From an uncultured Pelagibacteraceae bacterium (GTDB lineage: Bacteria; Pseudomonadota; Alphaproteobacteria; Pelagibacterales; Pelagibacteraceae): a DNA stretch of 64,000 nucleotides. Position 1 is the first letter of the stretch, and each line of letters starts with the position of its first letter. The stretch is from assembly GCA_902615975.1 (NCBI GenBank), contig CACMRC010000001.1, forward strand, positions 172,447 to 236,446. Direction: 5' to 3'. The position numbers were made by a program, and so were the translations under genes. The notes beneath the pieces are model-generated. The model ran no database searches and was not told the origin of the DNA. It saw only the letters and a list, made by a program, of their open reading frames with translations. This document shows positions 50,480-60,011 of the stretch, piece by piece.

Positions 50480-51544
50480 ATGACAAAAAAAGTTTTAATT
50501 TCTACGGGTGGATCTGGTGGTCATGTGGTGCCAGCAATTACAATTTATAATCATTTAAAGAATACTCACGAAACCTTCATTTCTACTGATATAAGAGGCC
50601 TTGCATATTTAGACAAGAATTACAAAGCATTTGTAATCAACACCCCAAAATTAAATAATTACTTTTTATTTCCTTTTTCATTTTTAAAAATATTTTTTCT
50701 AACTGTTAAATCTTTTTTTCTTCTAAAAAAAAATAATATTTCAATTTTAATTTCTACAGGTGGCTATATGTCTTTGCCAATATGTTTAGCAGCAAAAATT
50801 TTGGGAATTAATATTTTTTTAATTGAACCAAATATGGTTCTTGGAAGAGCAAATAAATTTTTTTTAAATTTTTCAAGAAAATTAATATGTTATTCAAAAA
50901 ATTTAATTAATTTACCATCTGGAATTAATAACAAATTGACTACCATTAAACCTTTGATACGAAAAGAATATTATGAAGCCAGCACGACTCAAAAACATGA
51001 TAATTTATTCACAATTATAATTATAGGTGGTAGTCAGGGTGCAAAAATCTTTGATGAGCTTTTAAATAAATCTTTAGCCAATATAGCAAAACAAGTACCT
51101 ATAAAAATAATTCATCAAACAGGTGAGAAAAATATAAATTTTTTAAAAGATTTTTATTTTCAAAATAATATTGAAAGTAGAGTTTTCAGCTTTGATCACA
51201 ATCTTAATGAAGTTTTAAAACAGGGAGATTTGTGCATAACAAGAGCAGGTGCCTCAAGTTTAGCCGAACTATCCTTATTAAATATTCCATTTGTAGCAAT
51301 ACCACTCCCATCATCAAAAGATAATCACCAGTATGAAAATGCAAAATACTATAAGGAACAGGATTGTTGTTGGATAATTGATCAAAATAATTTTGATAAC
51401 CAAAAATTTGAGAAATTTTTACTGGAATTGACAAATAAAAGTCAGGATTACATGACAAAAAAAAATAATTTACAGAAATTAAATTATCAAAATACATGGA
51501 ATAATGTTAATCAAAAAATATTAAAAATTATTAATGAAAATTAA
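50480..51544 (+). CDS. murG: UDP-N-acetylglucosamine--lipid I N-acetylglucosaminyltransferase
   Basis: GT-B enzyme that makes lipid II on the inner face of the membrane. N-terminal G-loop STGGSGGHVVPA (8-19), second loop STGGYMSLP, IIGGSQGAKIFDE, and the UDP-GlcNAc site ITRAGASSLAELSLLNIPFVAIPLP with SKDNHQYENA. 354 aa. Overlaps murC by 11 nt. Confidence 0.96.
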   Translation: MTKKVLISTGGSGGHVVPAITIYNHLKNTHETFISTDIRGLAYLDKNYKAFVINTPKLNNYFLFPFSFLKIFFLTVKSFFLLKKNNISILISTGGYMSLPICLAAKILGINIFLIEPNMVLGRANKFFLNFSRKLICYSKNLINLPSGINNKLTTIKPLIRKEYYEASTTQKHDNLFTIIIIGGSQGAKIFDELLNKSLANIAKQVPIKIIHQTGEKNINFLKDFYFQNNIESRVFSFDHNLNEVLKQGDLCITRAGASSLAELSLLNIPFVAIPLPSSKDNHQYENAKYYKEQDCCWIIDQNNFDNQKFEKFLLELTNKSQDYMTKKNNLQKLNYQNTWNNVNQKILKIINEN

Positions 51545-52931
51545 ATTAGCAAAAACAGAACTGATACATTTCGTTGGAATAGGTGGAATAGGTATGAGTG
51601 GCTTAGCACTAATAATGAAAGGTAAAGGTTTTAAAGTTCAAGGAAGCGACATATCAAATAATAAAAATATTGAAAGATTAAGAAAAGAAAAAATAAAAGT
51701 TTTCATTGGACATAAGAAACAAAATATAGAAAAGGGGACTATCCTAGTTATATCTTCAGCTATTAAAAAAAATAATCCCGAGCTTGCTGCGGCAAAAATA
51801 AAACAATTACCTATTTATAAAAGAGGCGAAATGCTAGCTAATATTGTTTCTTTAACAAAAAATATAGTAGTAGTTGGGTCACATGGCAAAACCACAACGA
51901 CATCTTTAATAGCATCTATATTTCAAGAAACAAAAATTGATCCTACAATAATCAATGGTGGAGTCATTAATTCAATAAATAATTCTGCAAAGCTTGGAAA
52001 AAGTGATTGGTCCATATTAGAGGCAGACGAGTCTGATGGAAGTTTTGTTTTTATACCTCCTACATATTCAATCATCACTAATATAGATCGAGAGCATATG
52101 GATTATTATCGTACTATGGACAAACTAAATAAATATTTTGAAAATTTTGTAAATAAAGTTCCTTCATTTGGAAAATCATTTATTTGTTTAGACGATAAAA
52201 ATAATAAAAACTTAATTAAAAATATTAGAAATAAAAACTTTTATACATATGGTTTGGATAAAAAATCAAATTTTTGTATAAAAAATATAAAACAATTTAA
52301 AGAATTCTCCGAGTTTGACTTAAATATAAAATTACCTAATAAAAAAAATCTATTAATCAAAAAATTCAAAATTCCATTATTGGGAAATCATAACATTAAA
52401 AATTCTGTAGCTGCAGCAGCATTAGCGTTAACAGTAGGTTTGCCAATTAACAATATAAAAAAAGGACTTAAAAATTTTAAAGGAGTTCAAAGAAGATTTA
52501 ATAAAATTTTCAATTTTAAAAATGTAGATTTTTATGATGATTATGCTCACCATCCTACAGAAATCAAAGAAGTACTTGATGGTGTAAAAAATGTTTATAA
52601 AGATTATGAAAAGATATGTATTTTCCAACCACATAGAATATCAAGATTAAAAGATTTAAAAAAAGAATTTACCTACGCTTTTAAAAATGCAGATAAAGTT
52701 ATCTTATTTCCAATTTATACTGCTGGAGAAAAATTAAAGCTTGGATTTAGTTATATAAATTTTGCGAAAGAAATAATTAAAAATTCAAAAGTGCAGCTAT
52801 TTTTAGTAGATGATAAATTTCAACTAGCTAAATTTATTAAAGCAAACATATATGGAAAAAAAATAGTTATTGGAATGGGTGCTGGGACTATTTCTACTTG
52901 GATGCGAGAATTACCTAAATTGTTAAGATGA
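51534..52931 (+). CDS. murC: UDP-N-acetylmuramate--L-alanine ligase
   Basis: First Mur ligase. Rossmann start HFVGIGGIGMSGLA, P-loop VVGSHGKTTTTSLI near 112, EADESDGSF, and FYDDYAHHPTEIKEVL. 465 aa, near the E. coli length. Start ATG overlaps the end of murG; stop overlaps the murB start by 4 nt. Confidence 0.97.
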   Translation: MKIKLAKTELIHFVGIGGIGMSGLALIMKGKGFKVQGSDISNNKNIERLRKEKIKVFIGHKKQNIEKGTILVISSAIKKNNPELAAAKIKQLPIYKRGEMLANIVSLTKNIVVVGSHGKTTTTSLIASIFQETKIDPTIINGGVINSINNSAKLGKSDWSILEADESDGSFVFIPPTYSIITNIDREHMDYYRTMDKLNKYFENFVNKVPSFGKSFICLDDKNNKNLIKNIRNKNFYTYGLDKKSNFCIKNIKQFKEFSEFDLNIKLPNKKNLLIKKFKIPLLGNHNIKNSVAAAALALTVGLPINNIKKGLKNFKGVQRRFNKIFNFKNVDFYDDYAHHPTEIKEVLDGVKNVYKDYEKICIFQPHRISRLKDLKKEFTYAFKNADKVILFPIYTAGEKLKLGFSYINFAKEIIKNSKVQLFLVDDKFQLAKFIKANIYGKKIVIGMGAGTISTWMRELPKLLR

Positions 52932-53833
52932 AAATTGATTTAAAAGAACTGATTCCAGAATTTAATAATAATTTAAAGTTAGATTATGATCTTAAAAAAA
53001 AAAATTGGTTTAACATAGGAGGTAAAACTAAAGCTTTCTATAAGGCAGGTGATTTAAAAGAATTAATTAAGTTTCTCAAAAAAATACAAGATAAAGAAAA
53101 AATATTTATATTAGGAGCTGGTTCTAATACCCTTATAACCGACGACAAATTTGATGGAGTTGTAATCAAACTTAGTCAAAATTTTAATAATATTTCTTTA
53201 CATTCTGAACAAATTATAGTGGCTGGGAGTGCAGTTGCAGATAAATCATTATCTGAATTTGCAATGGAAAATAGTTTAGGTGGTTTTGAATTTCTTTCCT
53301 GCATACCTGGTACAGTAGGTGGTGGTATTAAAATGAATGCAGGTTGTTTTCAAAGAGAGTTCAAAGATATTCTTATTTCTATCCAGGTAATAAATAAGTC
53401 AGGACAAGTCATGACTATTCCTGCAAAAGATATTAATTTTAAATATAGAGATAGCGGATTATCTGAAGATCTTATTTTTTTAAGTGCATCATTTAAAGGT
53501 TTCAAGAAAAATAAGAAACTAATTAAAAATGAGATAAAGTTACTTAAAGAAAAAAAAGAGCAAGCTCAACCGACAAAAATAAAGACAAGTGGTAGCACAT
53601 TTAAAAATCCAATAGATCAATCTGATAAAAAAGTTTGGCAATTAATAAAAGAGTCTGTACCATTAGAAAAATCGTTTGGTGATGCGTCAATTTCCGAAAA
53701 ACACTGTAATTTTTTTGTAAATAAAGGTAATGCTAAGTTTGAGGATATGAAAAAGTTAATAGATTTTGTTTCCGATAGTGTATTTAAAACAACAGGCATT
53801 AAATTAGAAACAGAAATAAAAATACTAGAGTAA
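52928..53833 (+). CDS. murB: UDP-N-acetylenolpyruvoylglucosamine reductase
   Basis: FAD and NADPH enzyme of the second committed step of UDP-MurNAc synthesis. WFNIGGKTKAFYK at about 26, the FAD loop LGAGSNTLITD near 60, IPGTVGGGIKMNAGCF, KYRDSGL, and SGSTFKNP with the catalytic Ser. The shorter type II form (301 aa), as in Gram-positives and alphaproteobacteria. Confidence 0.95.
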   Translation: MKIDLKELIPEFNNNLKLDYDLKKKNWFNIGGKTKAFYKAGDLKELIKFLKKIQDKEKIFILGAGSNTLITDDKFDGVVIKLSQNFNNISLHSEQIIVAGSAVADKSLSEFAMENSLGGFEFLSCIPGTVGGGIKMNAGCFQREFKDILISIQVINKSGQVMTIPAKDINFKYRDSGLSEDLIFLSASFKGFKKNKKLIKNEIKLLKEKKEQAQPTKIKTSGSTFKNPIDQSDKKVWQLIKESVPLEKSFGDASISEKHCNFFVNKGNAKFEDMKKLIDFVSDSVFKTTGIKLETEIKILE

Positions 53834-53834
53834 T

Positions 53835-54749
53835 TTGAAAAAAAAAGTTTTGATACTATCTGGTGGAATTTCTAAAGAAAGATTAATAAGTCTTGATACA
53901 GGATTACAAGTTGCTAAAGAACTAAAAAAAAATGGTTACAATGTTAAAATTTCTGAACCAGACAATAATTTAGCAAAAAATATAAAAATTTTTAAACCCT
54001 GTGTAGTTTTTAATGCATTACACGGACAATTTGGAGAAGATGGTTATGTCCAAACTATTCTCGAAAGGTTTAAAGTTCCATATACTCACTCAGGTGTAAT
54101 TGCATCTTCTATAGCAATGGATAAAGAAATTTCTAAAAAAATATTTATAAAAAATAAAATCAAAACTCCAAAATTTATTATTTATTCTTATGATATTTCA
54201 AAATTGAATTTAATTAAAAAAATTCAAAAAAAATTAAAATTTCCTGTGGTTGTTAAACCTATAAATGAAGGTTCAAGTGTTAATGTATTTATATGTAATA
54301 AAAGCAATATATTAAAAATTATAAATTTTCTTAAAAATTATAAGAAAGTCATGATTGAGGAGTATATAGGTGGCAGAGAGATTCAGGTTGCAATTATGGG
54401 TAATAAAAAATTGGGTGCAATTGAATTAAAACCAAAAAGAAAATTTTATGATTATAAAGCCAAATATAATACAAACTCAAAAACTAAACACATAATACCA
54501 GTGGACTTAAAATCGAAACATCTTAAAAAGGTTATGGGTATGGCATTAAATGCACATAAAAAAATAGGGTGCAAAGGTGTAACAAGATCAGATTTTAAGT
54601 TTTTTAAAGATAAATTTTATTTACTTGAATTAAATACTCAGCCAGGAATGACTAAATTATCTTTAGTGCCTGAAATAGCGGCATTTAAAGGAATTACTTT
54701 TATTAAATTAATTGAATGGATTATTAATGACGCAACAAAGAAAAGGTAA
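53835..54749 (+). CDS. ddl: D-alanine--D-alanine ligase
   Basis: ATP-grasp ligase. LSGGISKERLISLDTG near 8, NALHGQFGEDGYVQ, PVVVKPINEGSSVNV, EEYIGGREIQVAI and LLELNTQPGMTKLSLVPE. 304 aa. The start is TTG one base after the murB stop; no in-frame ATG fits before the first conserved motif. Overlaps ftsQ by 23 nt. Confidence 0.95.
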   Translation: MKKKVLILSGGISKERLISLDTGLQVAKELKKNGYNVKISEPDNNLAKNIKIFKPCVVFNALHGQFGEDGYVQTILERFKVPYTHSGVIASSIAMDKEISKKIFIKNKIKTPKFIIYSYDISKLNLIKKIQKKLKFPVVVKPINEGSSVNVFICNKSNILKIINFLKNYKKVMIEEYIGGREIQVAIMGNKKLGAIELKPKRKFYDYKAKYNTNSKTKHIIPVDLKSKHLKKVMGMALNAHKKIGCKGVTRSDFKFFKDKFYLLELNTQPGMTKLSLVPEIAAFKGITFIKLIEWIINDATKKR

Positions 54750-55401
54750 AAAATTTTTAATATACTTTTTTTTGTTAATTTTACTTGGTTCTTTAAATAA
54801 TATTTCAATAAATAATACAAAATTAGAAAGTGTAAAGAATATTAATGTTACTGGATTAATTAACTTAGAAAAAGAGATCTTTTTAAAAAATATATTAGAT
54901 TTAAATTTAAAAAATATTTTTTTTTTAAATAAAAAAGAAATTATAAAATTAATTGAAGAAAATCCTTTAATTGAAAGCTACATAGTTTTTAAAAAATATC
55001 CATCTACATTAAATGTTAAAATTAAAAGAACAAATTTTTTAGCCAAGATTAATAAGGATGGAGAAATTTATATTGTTGGATCTAATGGAAAATTGTCTGA
55101 TATAAAATTTTCTACAGAAGAATTACCATATATTTTTGGTAAACCAGAAATAAAAGATTTTATAACTTTTAAAAAAATTTTAGATCAGTCAAAAATATCT
55201 TATAGTCAAATTAAAAATCTATATTTTTATCCATCTAAAAGATGGGATATAGAATTAAAAAATAATATTATTTTAAAATTATCAAGAGACAATATTAAAG
55301 ATTCTTTAGAAAATGCTTTAAAAGTTTTAAATGATAAAGGATTTAAAGACTTAAATACGATAGATGTTAGAGTGCGGGACAAAATAATTATCAATGGTTG
55401 A
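54727..55401 (+). CDS. ftsQ: cell division protein FtsQ
   Basis: Bitopic divisome protein: short basic cytoplasmic part, membrane helix at about 8-23, POTRA domain (VKNINVTGLINLEKEIFLKNILDL...NPLIESYIVFKKYPSTLNVKIKR), then the beta domain ending DLNTIDVRVRDKIIING. 224 aa from ATG 54727; TTG 54712 would add five residues. Shorter than the E. coli protein (276 aa). Overlaps the FtsA-like gene by 8 nt. Confidence 0.9.
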   Translation: MTQQRKGKKFLIYFFLLILLGSLNNISINNTKLESVKNINVTGLINLEKEIFLKNILDLNLKNIFFLNKKEIIKLIEENPLIESYIVFKKYPSTLNVKIKRTNFLAKINKDGEIYIVGSNGKLSDIKFSTEELPYIFGKPEIKDFITFKKILDQSKISYSQIKNLYFYPSKRWDIELKNNIILKLSRDNIKDSLENALKVLNDKGFKDLNTIDVRVRDKIIING

Positions 55402-56098
55402 TAAATTTGAAAATGAGACATTTCTTGCTATCTCTCCTTATGAACTAAGTATTTTTTTGTTTGATAAATCAAATAATACAAATTTATATAAAGAAACATT
55501 AAAGCTTAAAGATAAATCACAAGAAATAGATTTAAATATTTTATCAAATTTTATTGAGAATAATATCTTTAAAATTGAAAAATTAGCTGGAAGTTTCATA
55601 CAAAACATTTTTTTAATAATTGAAAACAAAAAACTATGTGATTTTAAAATAGGAATTAAAAATAAAAATGATGAAGAAAAAATAAGTAAAAAAAATTTAA
55701 TAAATATGCTTACTGAAGCAAAAGATATATTTAAAGAAAATAATCAAGATTATAAAATAATGCATATGGTTATTAATAATTATATAATAAACGGAAAAAA
55801 TTTTGACAAAATTCCAAAAAATATAGAAGAGAATAAGTTAGGTTTAGAGATTTTTTTTTTAACAATTCCAGTAGATTTGATTTTACAGATTGATGAAATA
55901 TTAAAAAAATTTCAAATTAAAGCGGTTAGATATTTGTCTTTAGATTTCATTAAAAGTTCTTTTGGAGAAAAAAATATTGAACTATCTGAAAAAGCAAGCA
56001 AAATACTTATGGGACACAATGTAAATGAAATTATTTTAATACAAAAAAATACTAAAAGTAGTGGTTTTTTTGAAAAATTTTTTCAACTATTTAGTTAA
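55394..56098 (+). CDS. reduced FtsA-like protein lacking the ATPase half
   Basis: 234 aa between ftsQ and lpxC, where ftsA stands in other proteobacteria (usual length about 420). Residues 99-189 can be aligned by eye with FtsA subdomain 1C and its flanks: LINMLTEAKDIFKENNQDYKIMHMV, YIINGKNFDKIPKN, LGLEIFFLTIPVDLILQIDEIL and KAVRYLSLDFIKSS. The N-terminal phosphate loop (GxDIGTxK in FtsA) is replaced by AISPYELS. Everything corresponding to subdomains 2A/2B is missing, yet a C-terminal amphipathic helix (SSGFFEKFFQLFS) like the FtsA membrane anchor is kept. ATP binding seems lost. It is an intact frame inside a tight operon, so likely functional. Confidence 0.7.
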   Translation: MVDKFENETFLAISPYELSIFLFDKSNNTNLYKETLKLKDKSQEIDLNILSNFIENNIFKIEKLAGSFIQNIFLIIENKKLCDFKIGIKNKNDEEKISKKNLINMLTEAKDIFKENNQDYKIMHMVINNYIINGKNFDKIPKNIEENKLGLEIFFLTIPVDLILQIDEILKKFQIKAVRYLSLDFIKSSFGEKNIELSEKASKILMGHNVNEIILIQKNTKSSGFFEKFFQLFS

Positions 56099-56161
56099 TA
56101 GTGTTTTTTTCAGTAACATTAGTTGTTTTTAAAAATTAATAAAAACAATTTAAATAAAGGT

Positions 56162-57082
56162 GTGTCTTATTTAACTCAAAAAACTGTTAAAGAAAAAGTT
56201 TCATTACATGGAGTTGGTCTCCACAGCGGTTTAAATGTAAACGTTTGTATTAAACCAGCAGAACCCAATTTTGGTATTGTGTTTAAAAGAACAGATTTAA
56301 AAAATAATAATCTTATTTATCCTAATTTTATGAACGTAACAAATACATCTTTAAACACCACTATCGAAAACGAATTTGGGGCAAAGGTATCAACCATAGA
56401 ACATTTAATGGGAGCCTTATTCGGTCTAGGTGTAGACAATGCTTTAATCGAAATTGATAAAGAGGAAGTTCCAATTTTAGATGGTTCAGCTAAAATTTTT
56501 ATAGACCAAATTAAATCTGTTGGTTTTCAATTTAGTGATGCTCCAATTAAAATTATAAAAATAGATAAAGAAGTGATGTATTCTGAGGGTGAAAAGTTTA
56601 TCTCAATTAAGCCGTCGTCTTTGAATCTCGAGATTAATTTTGAGCTAAAATACAAAAACAAAATAATTGGTAATCAAAGTAATAAGTTTAAAATTTATGA
56701 GGATGATCTTACAGATGTTTATAATTCAAGAACTTATTGTCTTTTCGAAGATATTGAAAAAATTAAAAAGATTGGTTTGGCAAAGGGCGGTAGCTTGAAA
56801 AATGCAATCGTAGTAAATGATGAAGAGGTATTAAATCCTGAGGGTTTGAGAAATGAAAAAGAATTTGTCAATCACAAAATATTAGATTGTATAGGAGATC
56901 TTTATACTTCTGGATATAGGATTGTTGGTAATGTTAATTGTTCTCAAGGTGGTCATTCTTTAACTAATAGATTTTTGAGAAAAATTTTTAATAATAAAGA
57001 AAATTTTTCTATAATTGAAATAAAAGAGAAAAATTTGCCTCGCAATTTAATCAATAGGAATTTATTGAGATCAATTGCTTAA
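56162..57082 (+). CDS. lpxC: UDP-3-O-acyl-N-acetylglucosamine deacetylase
   Basis: Committed Zn-dependent step of lipid A synthesis. TQKTVKEKVSLHGVGLHSGL at the start, Zn ligand in STIEHLMGALFGLGVDNA, FYSGE-like MYSEGEK, and HKILDCIGDLYTSGYRIVGNV with the second His and Asp. I prefer GTG 56162 (306 aa), preceded by AAAGG, which places the conserved block at the usual distance; TTG 56123 (319 aa) is the longer choice. The presence of lpxC points to lipid A synthesis. Confidence 0.93.
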   Translation: MSYLTQKTVKEKVSLHGVGLHSGLNVNVCIKPAEPNFGIVFKRTDLKNNNLIYPNFMNVTNTSLNTTIENEFGAKVSTIEHLMGALFGLGVDNALIEIDKEEVPILDGSAKIFIDQIKSVGFQFSDAPIKIIKIDKEVMYSEGEKFISIKPSSLNLEINFELKYKNKIIGNQSNKFKIYEDDLTDVYNSRTYCLFEDIEKIKKIGLAKGGSLKNAIVVNDEEVLNPEGLRNEKEFVNHKILDCIGDLYTSGYRIVGNVNCSQGGHSLTNRFLRKIFNNKENFSIIEIKEKNLPRNLINRNLLRSIA

Positions 57083-57130
57083 GCTTAAAGACAGCTTTTA
57101 AATCTTAATTAAAGTAAGTATAATTCTAAA

Positions 57131-57979
57131 ATGAAATTATTTAGCTTAATTTTTTTCTTTTGTAGTATTTTTATATTTTTTACTTCCTGTTCTAAAGAAG
57201 AGGTTAAAACATCAATAATAAAAGAAAAAAGCTTAGATCTTCAAGTACTTGAAGTTTACAAAGAAGGAATGGAGTCATTAGAGGCTGGCGATATATTTTT
57301 TGCTGCAAAAAAATTTAATGAAGCAGAAACTTTATTTCCTCAGTCTGAGTGGGCACCTAAATCATCTCTAATGGCAGCTTATGCATATTATACTCAAGAT
57401 TACTATCTTGACACAATCTCAGTATTAGAAAGATTTTTAAAAGTTTATCCCAAACATAAAAATCTTGATTATGCGTATTATTTACTAGCACTTTCATATT
57501 ATGAGCAAATAGTAGATGAAAAAAAAGATTTACAATCTATTCTTAAAGCGAAGGAATATTTTAGCATTATAACAAAAAACTTTCCAAATACAGAGTATGC
57601 AATAGACTCGGAATTTAAAATAGATTTAATAAATGATGTTTTGGCAGCAAAGGAAATGTATATCGGGAGATATTATTTCCAGAAAAAAAAATGGATACCA
57701 GCTATAAATAGATTTCGAACAATCGTAGATGATTACGAAACTACAATTTATACTGAAGAGGCACTTCACAGGTTAGTGGAGGTTTATTATACTTTAGGGT
57801 TAACTGAGGAAGCAAAAAAATATGCAAAACTTTTAGGTTATAATTATCAATCTTCTATATGGTATGAAAAATCATATAGTGTATTCGATAAAACTTATGA
57901 GAAAAATAAAAAAGCAAATTTTAAAAAAAGAAAAAAAAACAAATCTTTTATTAAAAAATTCAAATCTCTTTTAGACTGA
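57131..57979 (+). CDS. bamD: outer membrane assembly lipoprotein BamD (ComL)
   Basis: TPR lipoprotein of the BAM complex that inserts outer-membrane beta-barrels. Signal peptide with lipobox FTSC (C20). TPR region from about 37: EGMESLEAGDIFFAAKKFNEAETLFPQSEWAPKS, YTQDYYLDTISVLERFLKVYPKHKNLDYAYYL and EALHRLVEVYYTLGLTEEA. 282 aa with a Lys-rich C-terminal tail. 1 nt before ligA. Confidence 0.94.
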   Translation: MKLFSLIFFFCSIFIFFTSCSKEEVKTSIIKEKSLDLQVLEVYKEGMESLEAGDIFFAAKKFNEAETLFPQSEWAPKSSLMAAYAYYTQDYYLDTISVLERFLKVYPKHKNLDYAYYLLALSYYEQIVDEKKDLQSILKAKEYFSIITKNFPNTEYAIDSEFKIDLINDVLAAKEMYIGRYYFQKKKWIPAINRFRTIVDDYETTIYTEEALHRLVEVYYTLGLTEEAKKYAKLLGYNYQSSIWYEKSYSVFDKTYEKNKKANFKKRKKNKSFIKKFKSLLD

Positions 57980-57980
57980 G

Positions 57981-60011
57981 ATGAGTAAAAAATTAATTCA
58001 AAAAGAATATCAGGAAAAAGTAAAGTTATTAAATAAGTTTAATAAATATTATTATGATGAGAGCAAGCCTTTAATTTCTGATAGTGGATATGATGAATTA
58101 AAAAATGAAATATTATTATTAGAAAAAAAGTATATTTTTCTTAATTCAAAAAAATCACCCTCAAATATTGTTGGCTACAAACCTTCGAAAAATTTTAACA
58201 AATTTAAACATAGAACCTCTATGCTTTCACTTTCAAATGCATTCTCAGAAGAAGATTTAAAAAATTTTGAAAAAAAAATTTTAAATTTTTTATCTGAAAA
58301 TGATGAATTTAAAATTTTCTATAGTGCCGAACCAAAAATAGATGGAATTTCTGCTTCATTAACTTATAAAAATGGAAATTTTGAAAGAGGATTATCTAGA
58401 GGTGATGGGAAAGAGGGTGAAGATATAACTGTCAATTTAGCAACAATTAAAGATATTCCAAAAAAAATTTCAAATAAAGATTTTCCTAAAGACATTGATA
58501 TTAGAGGAGAGGTATTTATAAAAAACAGTGATTTTGAGAATTTAAATGAAAAATTTGCAAACCCTAGAAATGCTGCCTCAGGGTCTTTACGCCAAAAGAA
58601 TCCTGAAGATACAAAAAAAATTCCTTTAAATTTTATAGCATACACTTATGGTTTTCAGCAGGGCTTAAAAGAAAAAAAACAATCTGATTATTTGAAAAAA
58701 TTAAATGAATGGGGCTTTAAAACCAATACACTCAATAAAACTATTTACGGTATAAAAAATTTAATTAAAAATTATAATGAGGTTGAAAAGAAAAGATCAA
58801 ATTTAGATTTTGATATAGATGGAATTGTATATAAAGTTAATGATTTTGAACTTCAAAAAAGATTAGGAAATGTTGCTAATGCACCTAGATGGGCAATAGC
58901 ACATAAATTTTCATCAAATAAAGCAATCTCAAAAATATTAGATATTGAAATTCAAGTAGGTAGAACTGGAGCTTTAACACCAGTAGCAAAAATAAAACCA
59001 ATTAATATTGGAGGTGTAGTAGTTTCCAATGCAACATTGCATAATGAAGATGAAATAACTCGAAAAGATATCAGGGTAGGTGACACTGCTGTTGTAGAAA
59101 GAGCAGGTGATGTAATACCGCATATACTTTCTATAGATAAAAAAAAAAGGTTACAAAATTCAAAAAAATTTGTTTTTCCAAAAAATTGTCCATCATGTGG
59201 ATCAGAAACAATTAAAGAATTTAACAAAGTAACAAAAAAAGTTGATGCTGTAAGGAGATGTTCCAGTGAAGGTTATTATTGTGATAAAATATCAATTGAA
59301 AAATTAAAACATTTTGTTTCAAAAGAAGCATTTAATATAGACGGCTTCGGGAAAAAAATAGTTGAAAATTTTTGGAAATTAAAATTAATTAAATATCCCC
59401 AAGATATTTTTAACTTAGATTTTTCAAAAATTGAAAATTTAGAAGGCTGGGGTAAACTTTCTGTTCAAAATTTAAAGTATTCAATTGATCAAAAAAAAAA
59501 TATTTCTTTAGAAAGGTTTATATATTCTCTAGGTATAAGACATATAGGTTTAGAAAATGCAAAATTGTTGTCTAAACATTTTGTATCATTTTCAAAATTT
59601 AAAAATTTATCTAAACAAATTGATTATGAAGATTTGCTAAATATTGATGGAATCGGTGAAACACAAGTCAGTTCAATTAAGAGTTTTTTTTTAAATAAGA
59701 CCAACAGAAAAGTTGTAAATGAATTAGAAAATCTTTTGTTAATTAAAGATGCTATTCAAAATTCAGATGATGGTTTGTTAAATAATAAGACTTTTTTAGT
59801 TACCGGTAAATTAAATGGAATTAGTAGAGCAGAAGTTAAATCTCTGATTGAGGAAAATTCTGGAAAAACAATTAGTAGTGTATCAAAAAAACTAAATTTC
59901 TTAATTATTGGCGAAAAACCAACGAAAAAAAAAGTAGATTATGCAAAACAGTTAAAAATAAAAGTAATTGATCAAGCTGAATTTTTGAAAATGCTAAATA
60001 AAAGTAGCTAA
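57981..60011 (+). CDS. ligA: NAD-dependent DNA ligase
   Basis: Joins Okazaki fragments and repair nicks. Adenylation motif EPKIDG with Lys119, SGSLRQKNP, the OB fold region, a four-Cys zinc finger (CPSCGS...RRCSSEGYYC, about 400-432), helix-hairpin-helix repeats and a C-terminal BRCT domain (LLNNKTFLVTGKLNGISRAEV on). 676 aa, full length. Its last 18 nt overlap the convergent aminopeptidase gene. Confidence 0.97.
   Translation: MSKKLIQKEYQEKVKLLNKFNKYYYDESKPLISDSGYDELKNEILLLEKKYIFLNSKKSPSNIVGYKPSKNFNKFKHRTSMLSLSNAFSEEDLKNFEKKILNFLSENDEFKIFYSAEPKIDGISASLTYKNGNFERGLSRGDGKEGEDITVNLATIKDIPKKISNKDFPKDIDIRGEVFIKNSDFENLNEKFANPRNAASGSLRQKNPEDTKKIPLNFIAYTYGFQQGLKEKKQSDYLKKLNEWGFKTNTLNKTIYGIKNLIKNYNEVEKKRSNLDFDIDGIVYKVNDFELQKRLGNVANAPRWAIAHKFSSNKAISKILDIEIQVGRTGALTPVAKIKPINIGGVVVSNATLHNEDEITRKDIRVGDTAVVERAGDVIPHILSIDKKKRLQNSKKFVFPKNCPSCGSETIKEFNKVTKKVDAVRRCSSEGYYCDKISIEKLKHFVSKEAFNIDGFGKKIVENFWKLKLIKYPQDIFNLDFSKIENLEGWGKLSVQNLKYSIDQKKNISLERFIYSLGIRHIGLENAKLLSKHFVSFSKFKNLSKQIDYEDLLNIDGIGETQVSSIKSFFLNKTNRKVVNELENLLLIKDAIQNSDDGLLNNKTFLVTGKLNGISRAEVKSLIEENSGKTISSVSKKLNFLIIGEKPTKKKVDYAKQLKIKVIDQAEFLKMLNKSS

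Noticed and set aside
55394..56098. Reduced ftsA as a frameshifted pseudogene
   Set aside because: The frame is continuous, overlaps ftsQ as in an active operon and ends in a plausible membrane helix. The 24-63 bp before lpxC cannot hold the missing about 190 residues.
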